Numbered from the stretch's first letter, positions 38,301 to 40,948 are shown. The stretch is DNA of 42,072 nt from an uncultured Clostridia bacterium (GCA_947624885.1 CANQMD010000003.1:1-42072); one strand, 5' to 3'. The notes: generated by a model from the sequence alone, not told the origin. Program-made: numbers and translations.

Positions 38301-39073
38301 GTGAAGCGGCTGGAGGATCCGCCGAGGATGAAATTGACAAGCAAGTCCTCAACGGAGAGATTGATGAGGTCAAGATTGCCAAGCGCGGGGACGCTGTCTT
38401 TGAGGAGGGTTTTCAGCAGATCGCCGATGTTGTAGCCGAACAGCTTGTTGAAAACAAGATCGGTGATCCCCATGCTGTATATCGTGCTGGTGAGTTTTCC
38501 CGCGAAATATGCCGCGTCTATCTGATTTGTCCTCAGAATATGTACGCCGGAATCCTTTTTGATCCCGCGCAGATCCGCCACAAGCATATGGTCGTACAAA
38601 TACGTGCCAAGCAACAAAGTGCCCTCGCCGGAAGACGCTTTGGAGCAAAGCTGCGAATAACTCAACCCTTCTATATCGGTCTTGGCAAAACTCCTCAACT
38701 CAAGAATAAGTTCCGAATCCTTGATGTTTTCGGAGTTGAGGTCGATATCCGCGGCAAATCTCAGCACAAACGCGCTTTCGTACTCGTCTTTGCTGTAGCC
38801 CAGCAAAAAACTTGTGTCAAGTCGGACATACCTGGCGTTGTGACCCGCGTCCGCAGACGCAAACGCCGCGTCCTTGATGAGCGTCCAAGCCTGGCGCGAA
38901 CTGATAAGATTGTCTGCGTTTCCGCCCTCCGAACCGCTTGGGTCGCTCGGCAATACGGCAGGCGGAGTGTCGGGATCGGTTGTCCCGCCCGTAGTGTTGC
39001 ACGCGGCAAGCCCGGCCGTCATAACGAGGACCAAGATAAGAAGCAGTACAACCGCGACTATGTGTTTTCTCAT
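11393..39073 (-). CDS. Giant repeat-containing surface lipoprotein (about 9226 aa): lipobox, tandem lipid-binding-like beta modules, Tyr-rich inserts, C-terminal Ig-like repeats
   Basis: Single uninterrupted 27.7-kb ORF. True start is ATG at 39073 with SD ggaggg (the track start at 39085 is TTG). N-terminus MRKHIVAVVLLLILVLVMTAGLAAC. Promoter upstream, terminator downstream, coherent domain repeats throughout. Confidence 0.93.
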   Translation of the reverse strand: MRKHIVAVVLLLILVLVMTAGLAACNTTGGTTDPDTPPAVLPSDPSGSEGGNADNLISSRQAWTLIKDAAFASADAGHNARYVRLDTSFLLGYSKDEYESAFVLRFAADIDLNSENIKDSELILELRSFAKTDIEGLSYSQLCSKASSGEGTLLLGTYLYDHMLVADLRGIKKDSGVHILRTNQIDAAYFAGKLTSTIYSMGITDLVFNKLFGYNIGDLLKTLLKDSVPALGNLDLINLSVEDLLVNFILGGSSSRFTDDGNGHKSISIPCDLSMIVGIVFPLLQNLISEDIVGLVNRVVGLDLGKLSALSGVALYINAELNNDKLQSVGLDIDVNLNSNGLGEDFTSKYGEFQNDIGITLGMSRAEFTVRPTLNLEQMLKQRPENAEGADNFYDLVNLQNEYSIFTIEGSVDLSVDIKDKTVTAESAMQSFGPLLQNLLKTTINNEDLYRAIYPLLTKPINFSQGTIPLVLTLKVKLNTMDFTKTRIAVELLGGGERSLRLGAYYSGEKQTVYLDARGLLGDNNTRFSIPDINVNQLIRDGVDSLINMLMTAINGDAASAAELSSKYADGTMMKHHLGYSAEEEGTGTEGGTTEEGGSQEESSVDVIPLINQVLDHVELVKNGNIFNITDLKITLAEDLLNTLFGLFLTGDYADLNIPITKDPPPVLSYENKGVGHVKTLALSGLELNLLDEDMVTESPVAGLNFAINLKFGAIENEQEFSEKFSSIYSDESAWLPILKDGAFDMSMLHVSVATGLELNLEALRSKLAQLDITVDDLPMGDTYEGVLLKLLIELGNVAGGLTLDIGADLDLSGADLQSGNLPIADILAGSSLKLVISGKATDIKLAIFLQDGYVYIDSKNIKTLSIDKLKLNLADVLGAVAEGGSDANGAGNAEASVAADGDSTFDTNALLTLVAMAVQQIDIGQTSISIGILTDVLSQLTRKWPITFEYSEAEGGLRLDFVDGLNLSKTQLGLFVAVGNSVNMDLSLKGISAGLHSSTTRFLDDYLKGTDYTAESFTDVMDNPYLSLGLTLGIELESQEGSSTMSFGTKGTHWLDPSNNEYKLIAHNPVPKNYKGLLYYQDEEGEWHPEDYTETRLSFSDNVEISYELRLASSLDLAPLVSYLMGASDLQTSHNASELVLELIGSKTSPGQPKKDQLLLGIYYTGGSLYIDLQNFGINRMLVDIDLFGIIVGLIANNSSITVNAGATGESNALPAVDPAEGGESAAKNLLLLDLIATLSSDSFKVELMQGLVEAVFALTGVNVADLTAWLEIAWDRLEAEDVHEGKVLRFMGEIKNDANQKVTSAEIYAKDIAIKGGGSTLAPVNVVRNVEGEEGMEVVQTEVGEYVNNDALEWAPVELFNTAGDLVMPSVFAEIKGNITVGAIAGTEDWTLGKWIGAVTDAMNVTIGNNEKLDSFINQLMLQFNTPIEEGATIGLRIALELRFNPLASVDILQSAKFVAVDTDEGLDKYSELYILRSRYSAVNNPTTFEGDLYEEQTLAGGDTVYNLFTGDVQSYKGTLYQKQYGVKYLPVDVATAREHIQNGTETVYVKYYTEGGMSLTEATAKDGKYETGDYYVKTDNGYYKTKVTDLNAGSFEDVALYKTISPFDIDYMLSHADLAIEIFNTAVENIDDMTSDADREAATLLALRLVYQGDDAHGKAVSTLYVDFGQEFHIAVANLSLGDLLNQLLHPSTDTEGEQVEPAAYSADESTGEATGDAAGDTSIMGTISSVLAMLGQFASSLKVGLDGISANFASGMITAVLNMILGTNIAERDFIGLNEDESYFSFSWLYDLSLRLQIDPVYLGLDINDIGVELGSDGDVLPSYFDSSRYTSAENLNDISLKLSIGAELVLKEQEDGIRIQNFLDAFASKLKLDLGVDINDTFTYDFDIELGANLNLGDPNNTVIAVTLKANGQDLIGIYINGTTLYVDIGVLSADPFYIENTNICTLIIDEISKLLGIGGSGAEGSDALAAADDPDLQAAGEQMEVILNIAGGRIGLILVENVMLGLIDSFVKGDVDEKIQSLDLGINVEANLDFSPLALTIDLTSNYIDLSLDLSNIGISTSAGQSDVYNEVKQLVDEVASRKAYVQSDDGAYYRIKNADGTYSYVLKSEYDANPDKYTGSEKQEGTYAQTDYFEAHDDTRFINLDLSLYVDYSASATYLHIDDRTVLYTYKDSERYSYDQRQHRFVQDKNGSFVRDGFSFDDILELVLGIDDLKSVMTMMMPQIHLGVKNGEFEYGIDKEGFMLGELLNRLGLNLMLDDKMDDGFMLGIKAQLDLEALNLNVPWLSLTTDFFDNLTKLKFDLATIFQALELQLTLDFTWEDGENSKAKINLNFDNGRLYIDLSGVGGPKVEVELLDLLDRLGVNIAGGAADALPAAGEGEQTTEESAGGIFTLDHVLEALNLIVQSIALTAKTWPDNDNFNALAGIKVLFNANAFNLVISRLFSGLLKKEFTSTTNQTILDDENSGLFLNFSDDRFGMDKSLLGLRFVASLANSRNPEYDAIEGEKGDIPENYTIDIALGLGLNVNLLSTNQVDKLLDPDDAMEFISLDEYIENIVAMLNGFYDVTFKETTPLDDVLYVTFTEDENGGYVQTLQLYRPLKQDEIEKLDSSTKRYALSYVTFVNGVPYPVTNFTESADGEYIFDKAKGIYVSYALYDGDIEDIVHYSATIGTEALGKAGSVKAYQPISDYSDQIVSISLSGLAYFKSTDAADYNIGALVNHFDTLQDMIIMLSSQSAFFGGVGIRASINVDLAKLDLRGLLSGMKLKDFINSSSGIDEMEIALEFVQVDDLGNFARYSGNNQYKVLGGAYLSEGTLYFDATGLGSNSEQYSRIDNFIGYLKRIVQYGFGGLFGGEATPEAVTAEDAELDQEQVIRNAIIALAYSDKAFQITLSQALVSTVFAAFLPDLGNVDDVFDVMNVNLGLSYGEESYKEIDSLRTTNPDEWAKFQEGGEYEDLRYKKYEEPEFKEYDGGFDFFVVTRKDGSFGYYDKERTTVYTKTPASEEGGADQYDEGAYSDEGEYYILTSNGYEKIAFVAHGVEISPATSFYADVEGVAGGQVPLNLYSVALKLDDGDFTTASIFLNYDGGEGDEHHALATYAYIDGSYKKITKLYERLYGYVKDSTGNLYRTVDNYTSLNQFWFGLDITTGVLSAGIKVGAIDIGVGRTQSLLPEYIRDGMKHSFVVDNLEYGYTKAGYDEHRDEIDEDLTLPVNPFYDTIVTLSFSVELELGIDDGTIDFGTILSHLVGNLAGIQLDMPSTTMGYSSAHFRLDASLVLDMYDLNSSELKLELVQVAETGYDVKWAGIYFVNSTVYIDMKDVLNLPKMSISDINLGEMLEKLINKLNKPSTDPMFVAGGEGGGSSDALVAAQTSDGTSGSGGGAVDLDNKNLGLAIFFRKDLLTITIGDMLFDAIINLLPDSLTQDLGFTVRELFYEEINGSLQVQLNTEDGIDLEVSAGIALDGSRYYGTATSPDDQYVQQDGLWTHLYDTDEKIATLPADLQAVINDVSNPATDNKYYVFRPNTEGGGYYIQPEGSNYFRAIKPDELAANYSGTRYDKWLVSFTHGSGLHLDKVIDNGVGDGSEVLQDRTSADEEARHLKAGEIVYKLTPAAKVNQSYVGDGGVYDMKLDLKLGVRDLEVDFTNYRDYTLSGDDLSDYTDFGDLDHITLDEVIDLTTNFRSGADNAIDLTEVLQYFLPTIGGEKLVQILAESDNGSDVGRELRIKVSAELQTMAMLNYLRTQYFKDSSNKEEDMDFNDVLEMFKNLLNGSGEDSSLIDLLDDLSSFVNLRLTLETKGGDEEDFHDLVGLYMATGSYAKLDPEDTDENSENYVKPEDRYDHYYKAQFGSYYYDDTIHKYLTITEEMEDTVLPEERYTYDSSYFYQNDNGNYKRNMGGLYLDLSYFNVPGIYVNSAMVRDLFAEIMGGDDGKSSEALASVDSFYSADDETPVEPLFPLLKDDSITSYVRAFVQSAQITSKYVQILVRPDFINQLLLILMGEEEAIQFPQDGFLNSSSLTLFADTTLTTYINVDEALQTAKERYDTADDGTKATITAGVKNWLATSSYRFNVTEYKGDGASKLGTYYKDTKRGNAFVLKTTLSQYDRQVLDAKVESGEEAYYDVSAADAYIKLKSTGEYVKFATATRAQLSRAELDEGFGAIGVSTPKLYVENSEYTEGSAEIAQYIPAENLYCVDLLDDQRDPLLQLEIYLWNHSITLGLNMPTFGAVPFRDVKWTDLQEAEDLKDLVGEVPKSRWYKEVERTYFTSEDKATDGTYRWVEDYYVEGAFSEDKYFAAADASNAGPRYYEYHNEYIMIDRDTLYVYDAGEYKKAVDANEGKFPDYLADIENDVKDYYVNVGTTYARMQRAYIYRLNHYTTKSKEVIPGDEVDLYDPNSGDELAGQFYVHTWQPSSIGAPDLSGTKYDYVHVDQLVYLSFALRGSLYLNAGRVYSEYKIFEEAYRKFHPEIADGEIPASAYQDIAYEKYHGDYRQVTDPAKIEQLRQNGLLYIWMNSSVGDDYAINEAFGEVLSGLLGSLEGRFEVDEDETIEIFFEIRLNLGFDISIVPLSLNVRDLDVAIDIWGEQNDLKPANIYQSEQDAAGEGKDWVPEYSDEENRTSYDKLLDGSLTHLIGIYYSNDKDTGEAGLYIDLEWLLGEKAKIYVDVSEYPLESLINGYIGDLLKDNASAGADALVASDKASATDESGSTTSGLAINIFTNALSLNVTSGLLKLLLAELMPDSTIADILPNLQIYVKANLNPYDLTIGALLYNEAGTKPLLDLGLKLEGINGEEGNSEINFGTESAVLREQTGVNDIFYYASFYADDEGTWAKNYNKKDYVQLYRDAQDHEFYENASGGYVLGDNNIIRPADPTTDADKTHYAPYTGPTQRYSRAGDRMAMILEDSGDLDGMPAQEARRYAYGSVHQPHYTGRLYTMTNGMYVELGAALGMQSSDYRTICNSTKFTEFTGILYKQATNGNYVAVNKSDLAGYTGEDRTQYVKKSDLAAYVAGDGAKDANIAQLNALLGKTAITVDGEEYIAVDVDNDGFTSMTEADYIVPSVHVYKLVSDFNNYTKAMGLDLRTLTQKDDESEFDVYGLFGDLQYLEIGANLNIQVELEDVINWAYQIGRFVGEDIAQQILFLATSLGDARDDDYDENGHFKSTIGFDIELKAHLNMQSLLGYLSGKAGDTLVSALSGATVYLKITYATNFHGEYKPSVYGLLQITKNDKGEDVIRFLGDFSEYGKVVGLGDFFSYAQLELPLSLLFGNTTKAASDALVSADGQSAAADDDIDTGILPADIFGIINVILGRLKVANDYVLIGMNENLLGDLIAMLVGGENEVIDDVVQFLPKLQVNRGGESSGITLNVYGEHPTLDLDFGFMVGQQYFLSVAEYNRLYGANGTYSHGSVKGEDLPAQGTNYYHYDAETGEYTFCGNGDCSSEHYVLVMSDEYALIQYAYPEWAGDAYELTSDYLTDGEAAFTLQEGGKYLKLGDFYIGVHLNGLYARMNEENISLPEGFMYQRAAMGTTISEEKQATVVGSKFFKAEENDNIDEDGAYLVDKDGNPVLDKDSKPVLDPYVDLDNINITLATTLNLSVYSASKSGENVVDLSEMLDMIVGLLLPNVADEIAGSQLELRITNELGRNDGSWLTLDIRAHFDMDRANSEFALDAYIALQRHRTEDGTPETILGIALNGDDLCLDLSGLLGSTAKLSLGGVGLSNFVGGLIDGLLGRIDGADDAGDGAAVANYEDVAVLQSLRRQFAYLIIAVNPQKLLLQLNAQIINAVYKKIMQIRGKDYTRDLLPNDIGDLLVKADASDADKGTVFSLNLMLGNGMYLCLDMDPVDVTKQFHQGDIFKDHAATSTSDNKERKWKVDLSTGYKKIGELNLGDLIGNVTDGGSVDATAILAGLKDLPTIGLQLGAELAISSAGITSDKPEYNDTFLGWVRNLLGTLLDGTELLGSYEKISAADCMTYDRKIYTKDDDGTYSVFYDPANGGIKTESTFKSNEEYYKFVLADININLPEGQLSLMIDVDLNLDLLNLVLYGLGGILHSDMVISISAGAPLNKQIAKVYYLGSSGLDSDGQLALQDASHTIYSDAIYLDLSNLGLGKIKFQGLAGLLGASYYRGTQSADGTAAATDLASARDSAASNSALGGAVSQGLYLGVDIENGRLGLNFDRAIIELLLGASLPFELPDIQNVSIGLNTDKEGIASIAINAVLDSKDTALAINVNKFETGFGQPVVNPSDLINEVRVGYAGLTMSNTAGMMSLIQNVIDSLAPDLYIMAQNKVWNGTVGNNAEERVRPQYEATKTILTGSKIDNSSGDGTKGQKGYMLKLGLEAFRSYSGKSDEEGGWFGSGSSNPTLPVYFGGNNLWLGRIDNVIAIGGSEAGWLESILNGALFPLDVGGMIGGGGKLLNFVSGDDGDNDSYSYPTAEDTINGWTENEDGTRSYSYPLQLKDLVDSVELDLFTAHGYTPYYTGLSNSPKDDGKIAIKVKLNKDAYNELILMVNVLLLNMINNTLLTKTPASSGVSTSFFADLSRFDGGAAPKMGEYEMTFTSHAHGNATVKDTDKNFLTYLFDELDWSLNHGESTEYRVALVDMLARNLPASFVKMFMYDMSFQFLFTFKPWGSLGILSSSLGNLSRVIANLLPLPFASGSILPSLNIYIDLAPDCGEYGLTSAYTMHSGIQAIEIMVNGEVTGGKGARKFNQASNTTVAKHNKRTESDDLTSGKTVTATGENIAADAWDFFMLSISPYGNHESSEKDPILTFDEAAKAEALPGSANVSSLVRNGIYISDPFTRKIDTQNTGGNLSGAGDLYLTDAVLSDPQYFPQMVDVTFAVDGDYHSYYSGSTAAPGTYIVWDASTIDWAAAENGTKRLAGYVYGYALNIVMYAIPVYITSDRALPDDGTEFRSVKAYEKVGSTWKANNITIDINQKTTETGGYRATLPDLVQLTFNSGSASKPNNPKNVTVGTVQYDSDGNVMKAVRRTSGSSTSYESMPAGEGKNEFGGTRKLYNAWTALLATKANGEFETVNENGVTVYVIAYDKCPTAKMFPAGILTWDVQDFTYEWEADAVTVGYTYQIGLGQPVSHRMSIPVLDRTVTKLESMSSDSNQLGGSSTILSAPAGWSYNANTRTITIDPIKLDGDSSDILATFEKFTKVSGKLGKGAYSDFMLRWDLSALRSALTGIGTDLYKGLNVKVNAYIGGNEFKPVTVSQSNRLGTSTTRYGFVGKGSTSSAYANSGYTAQAFELNVVITSYNISKVETAVNFNPYDVKQINVGGKNIYGIDGTQLFAEGAQIRFTTVDNDRNEQTKTFNYDNDLLKITGPYFYNSATRRYVDAYTASNPLKQDDITYEGYSASATRPLYARFVFGNGFCGEQTFYVKINVQSLSAGSPTALEVLHEDTLLPNWYAGDYYKSVDVSLATGSGTATRTLFPLWETAKYYTDSACTRLKADQNIYGGGTIYVTVQAVKRLNDQADGAPLSRKYLGKDGSGKDVYEAQTVKLSLYVEKQEIKEIAYFYNEEYGDIYAKGPSGLTDGTLAGLLGDINNYTGTVYAQSHILSKDDEQVAYGVDPVAYANHPEYYFGAGVKPDGSIDYASVAYGTRVKVSVQSTFTGTKYAQSGDDYRPSNSGTYRKDKDGNYIPLDQEYIAYITEWLQPLGTVGIGGKEAELSAKIGDQIVNVKVRVPSYKPIGSEQPKVDPDSGIAVKTETESGAMIGFVGGEGEQQLRLTYDVIKPWVLPTSVDIYGEQSAEGKAIQNVSITWDNPSAPNSDEQPTIDEDGTPYVTRTYHIFDGALTSDTYTARIDLIGYGQTGECTIELNDKPDSVTMLLPFEYPTTAKVTLQVSGEMIPYDNIPVQWYSIAMPTAEEIIAGSFTRDFYVLIKNGDQLLNGSATFAIDNKVSFGDGFEGNFGSGVTYTLSSDKLYGGLPTTQTWTVGGKSKSVTLNLDFNVDYDNNGGEFDNVALTVTNTEDDRVSATFTVKVIVEGNSISGVKVGEDVRDSFTIDPFAALSFEGGNMFASGDNVTVKLANGSEANVKVVYDFTAFRSDIADANQFYQNISAFFGRTYGLPITYVYPGGNGQITESGFVTVTVGDGTIYSIDDYAYRTIVVDTLTTKDTSGFEVKLAVYPVYLAAESRTVNAYFDWSKVDDLIKAGRNDRDLMVAANVAVPAADGGYVLFEDIVGKHGIAQDTPAFARRYLKYFVTAAAYEQYAKAQNKDWTWDSDEAPVTRYHMAVQYVNIPVTVLDRAISLAELEFGDATHIYTDATGYSSTKMIYVGEGGVYIEVEMSRAGMPTSITFYNKLAYSVDNLPTSVKLNFADGSSAYYNVSFENAPQNRAVDESSSTLRQNGRMIVWSGTANESDEVISQNVEFVVRASALSAYNSDLAYNDMSYGSYRYDFDPYADYADSPYSKLSDPQEVNYYVDGQFISAERWWNEGRTKSDSGFTYISTWLKRHAIYKVYTGTDGEFAEGKTDNMKFYTVTESGRTYRLYEGEVTYEPSKGSYTTTDGRTLYIFIYIAKQTLSATWDVKTLDYAYVGGTVNVGGTVTAADAADDAISATFSAPINIKSGRLDSESPYTITADDSDMWNDNANAFVVNLLAQKDGKYIDWFERLDGTYKGFRYSQPSEGTFVRDSAGTYGHRKGDFGQYYALSSDEKGYTGDRYKLDPQTGEYVVDAYGTFKLDSGTYVELSESELGTYTGARFKLVSGNYEYDPKGDYGLRNGEYYELSYSEIGAYKYLPGEISIKTVGSAETRKVKVTWDLSGVTVSANGGAYVARAIINDEGEYNYAEQLEALSSEDVQVSHDLGTVTIRFRMIILDSMPKLATNSSIKDEKGYFNPTVAMGTALTTAIDPYNYTRPDLSTMGELILNVRKGDILEDGTQSEDLEEIKVKPSDAGENGTVYYTYGKFRPSYMGGLVYVTANIVINNFVITYDIPFLVMRKLASYISTSSGTHDGYNFNSVVPDPSFKGTAYNAEVEYNVNSAVFGHVGGSSSRQINPYTTTDLALPTAYNVTFKEYYPTYNKDTGEVTFPGSPSETTGKTFRHTTVTMPSYTWTINSDGITSAELKGGHATIQLGAQQRLVVTLAIRSKIDVTATDLNGLNHSGATLPAYITISSASSVKVRVAWVGTATVGGVSFPVTFAGTSDNIEVPGYKGRKVKYELLPMVTIVDQNGNVVVTKEATSADAMNGVIKAGQIIPQYQIKGTVKESFEV
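11400..18750 (-). repeat. C-terminal tandem of bacterial Ig-like/cadherin-like beta-sandwich repeats
   Basis: Recurring ends such as IPVLDRTVTKLE, LYVEKQEIKEIAYF, VIVEGNSISGVKV, VTVLDRAISLAELEF, IYIAKQTLSATWDV, FLVMRKLASYIST with Tyr/Asp-Pro-Tyr containing strand starts. Confidence 0.65.
12815..13190 (-). repeat. Short tandem of Tyr-rich about 35-aa units (YTGxRYKLxxGxYxxDxxGTF..)
   Basis: Successive segments YKGFRYSQPSEGTFVRDSAGTYGHRKGDFGQYYALSSDEKG / YTGDRYKLDPQTGEYVVDAYGTFKLDSGTYVELSESELGT / YTGARFKLVSGNYEYDPKGDYGLRNGEYYELSYSEIGA. Confidence 0.8.
19100..38990 (-). repeat. Tandem array of about 13-15 diverged beta modules within the giant lipoprotein
   Basis: Recurring strand motif: GTYLYDHMLVADL, GAYYSGEKQTVYLDA, LAIFLQDGYVYIDS, LGIYYTGGSLYIDL, IGIYINGTTLYVDI, LNFDNGRLYIDL, GGAYLSEGTLYFDA, AGIYFVNSTVYIDM, GGLYLDL, IGIYYSN..GLYIDL, LGIALNGDDLCLDL, DAIYLDL, each followed by an amphipathic helix ending LLxxLLG. 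Confidence 0.8.
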
Positions 39074-39122
39074 AATTCCCTCCAAATCTACATACGCGCA
39101 TAGCGTGTGTGCAGATTATTAT

Positions 39123-39140
39123 ACGTTACAATTATAACGT
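39123..39140. promoter_or_regulatory. Inverted repeat ACGTTA-N6-TAACGT overlapping the -10 box (candidate operator)
   Basis: Direct reading acgttacaattataacgt. Confidence 0.5.
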
Positions 39141-39159
39141 GCGAAACCTCTTTTGTCAA
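39131..39159 (-). promoter_or_regulatory. Perfect-consensus sigma-70 promoter of the giant lipoprotein gene
   Basis: Minus strand TTGACA (39159-39154), 17-bp spacer, TATAAT (39136-39131), leader about 50 nt to ATG 39073. Confidence 0.9.
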
Positions 39160-39458
39160 TACCCACATATCTGCGCGACGGTTGCTTAAAACGCCCTACA
39201 GGTTGTATCGCTCATGCCGAAGCACCACATTTTATTGTATTTTTTGCCGCGATCGCCCTTTTGAAGGCAAAATTTTCCTTAAAAATTTTTTCGGCATTTT
39301 TAATTGTGCCCGAAAAAAATTCTCTCCGCAAATTCAAAATTTTCAATCGTTTAGAATATCCGTTTTTGGCAAAATTTGTAAATCTGCGACGGTATTTTCA
39401 AATCCCGCGAGTCGTTTTGCCGCCCGCATGCGCCGCCCGCGTCGCTTCGCGCCTTTGA

Positions 39459-39487
39459 TTGACATCGCTCGGCGCGGGTGCTATACT
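39459..39487 (+). promoter_or_regulatory. Sigma-70 promoter immediately abutting the acyltransferase start codon
   Basis: TTGACA (39459-39464), 17-bp spacer, TATACT (39482-39487), ATG at 39494. Confidence 0.82.
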
Positions 39488-39493
39488 GTGCCC

Positions 39494-40405
39494 ATGACGT
39501 TCTTCCCCGACGACAACGACGGTCTTATTCCGTTTGAAACGCAAATGCGCTACCTTCCTCTCCCAAAACGCCGAATTTGGGAGTTGGATTTTCTGCGCGG
39601 AATTTGCGTCATCTTGATGATCCTCGACCACCTCACGATGTGCGTGGATATGTTCGCGGGGGAGTGGTACGGCGCGAGCGCATGGTTTGCGCTGGGCGCG
39701 GGCAATGCGTTTACAAGATTTTGCCACCAATGGGTCGCAAGCGACGCGTGGCGGACGGCGCATTGCGTCGTGTTGGTGTTTTTCTTTGGCATATCGGGCA
39801 TATCCTGCACATTTTCCCGCTCCAATCTCAAACGCGGGGCGCAACTTATGGCGGTCGCGATGTTATATTCCTACGTCACTCTGTTCGACGAGTACGTGCT
39901 GGGCATCACAGGCTCCTTCGTCACATTCGGTGTGCTGCACTTCATCGCGACGATGATATTGCTCTATACGCTTGTGGACTTCCTCTGCCGTCACAACAAA
40001 CGCGCCGTCGCGATATGCAGCGTGGGGCTGTGCGGCATAGCGCTCATACTTTACTTCTGCTTCACTCCGCCTTCGTCCACGCCGATATTTTTCGCCTTCC
40101 TCTTCCCGCCGCATGACTTTTGGGGCAACCCAAGCCTTTTCTATTCGCAAGGCGAGGTTTCTCCCGGCGACATGTTCACCGTCGTCGAGTACCTCCCCTA
40201 TTTCTTCTGGGGCGCGGCGATAGGCCCCTTCCTCTACCGCACAAGGGAGTCGCTCCTGCCCCGCCTTGACGGAAAATGGAATCGCCCGATCTCCTTCATC
40301 GGCAAGCACGCCTTGCTGATTTTCATCCTGCATATCCCCGTGCTTATGGGCTTGCTCGCCCTGCTTTCATTCCTGTTCATCACCCCCGGCAATTGGGGTT
40401 TTTAA
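39494..40405 (+). CDS. Heparan-alpha-glucosaminide N-acetyltransferase-like (DUF1624/HGSNAT_cat) membrane protein
   Basis: RRIWELDFLRGICVILMILDHLTMCVDMF... plus several TM helices and C-terminal FIGKHALLIFILHIPVLMGLL; start set at ATG 39494 instead of the track start 39107. Confidence 0.85.
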   Translation: MTFFPDDNDGLIPFETQMRYLPLPKRRIWELDFLRGICVILMILDHLTMCVDMFAGEWYGASAWFALGAGNAFTRFCHQWVASDAWRTAHCVVLVFFFGISGISCTFSRSNLKRGAQLMAVAMLYSYVTLFDEYVLGITGSFVTFGVLHFIATMILLYTLVDFLCRHNKRAVAICSVGLCGIALILYFCFTPPSSTPIFFAFLFPPHDFWGNPSLFYSQGEVSPGDMFTVVEYLPYFFWGAAIGPFLYRTRESLLPRLDGKWNRPISFIGKHALLIFILHIPVLMGLLALLSFLFITPGNWGF

Positions 40406-40948
40406 TGCCGTAAAAACCACATCCACACACACCCAAAACAGACATACATCGCCGCATAAATATACATATCAACCGCACAATTCCGCACTTTATTTATCTT
40501 TTTTGCGCAATAAACATCGCGTTCTGCAATTTTGAGCGCAAAATTTCCGCCCTCCTTCGCACCACTCTTTGTCCCATATTTACGCCTGCATTTTGCAATT
40601 GAATGTATAAAAATCATTCTGCCTTATCACAGCGTTTCGCCAAATGTTTGCACCCGTATTTTTGCAACTTTTACGCCCGCCGGTCAACGTATTTTACATC
40701 ATATTTTCGTCTGTTCCCGCCCTCGTTTTCTGCCTTATTCTCTTCCGCTTTTACGGCACTTGCTTTCGCTTCGCGCCGCGCTTACTTTCGTATTTTTCTG
40801 CACCTGCTCCCGCTTTTCGACTTACGCCATATTCAAATATGCCAAATTCCACTACGCGCCTTTCTCCGCTCCGCCGCTTTTCGCCGCTCTATTCCTCCCT
40901 CCCACCTCAAAAAATATCCCTTGCCTCCCCAAAAATAGCGCAAAAGCA

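Noticed and set aside
11393-39073. CRISPR array or DNA satellite as explanation of the recurrent short motifs
   Set aside because: Motifs are in-frame, protein-level and irregularly spaced; no exact repeat/spacer periodicity seen.
11393-39073. NRPS/PKS or RTX/filamentous haemagglutinin as the identity of the giant gene
   Set aside because: No adenylation, ketosynthase, GGxGxDxxx or FhaB-type motifs; secretion is by lipoprotein signal and the repeats differ.
39107-39493. N-terminal extension of the acyltransferase in the ORF track (start 39107)
   Set aside because: Extension is AT-rich and lacks an SD; it spans the intergenic region and the promoter at 39459-39487, whereas ATG 39494 begins a normal-looking protein.
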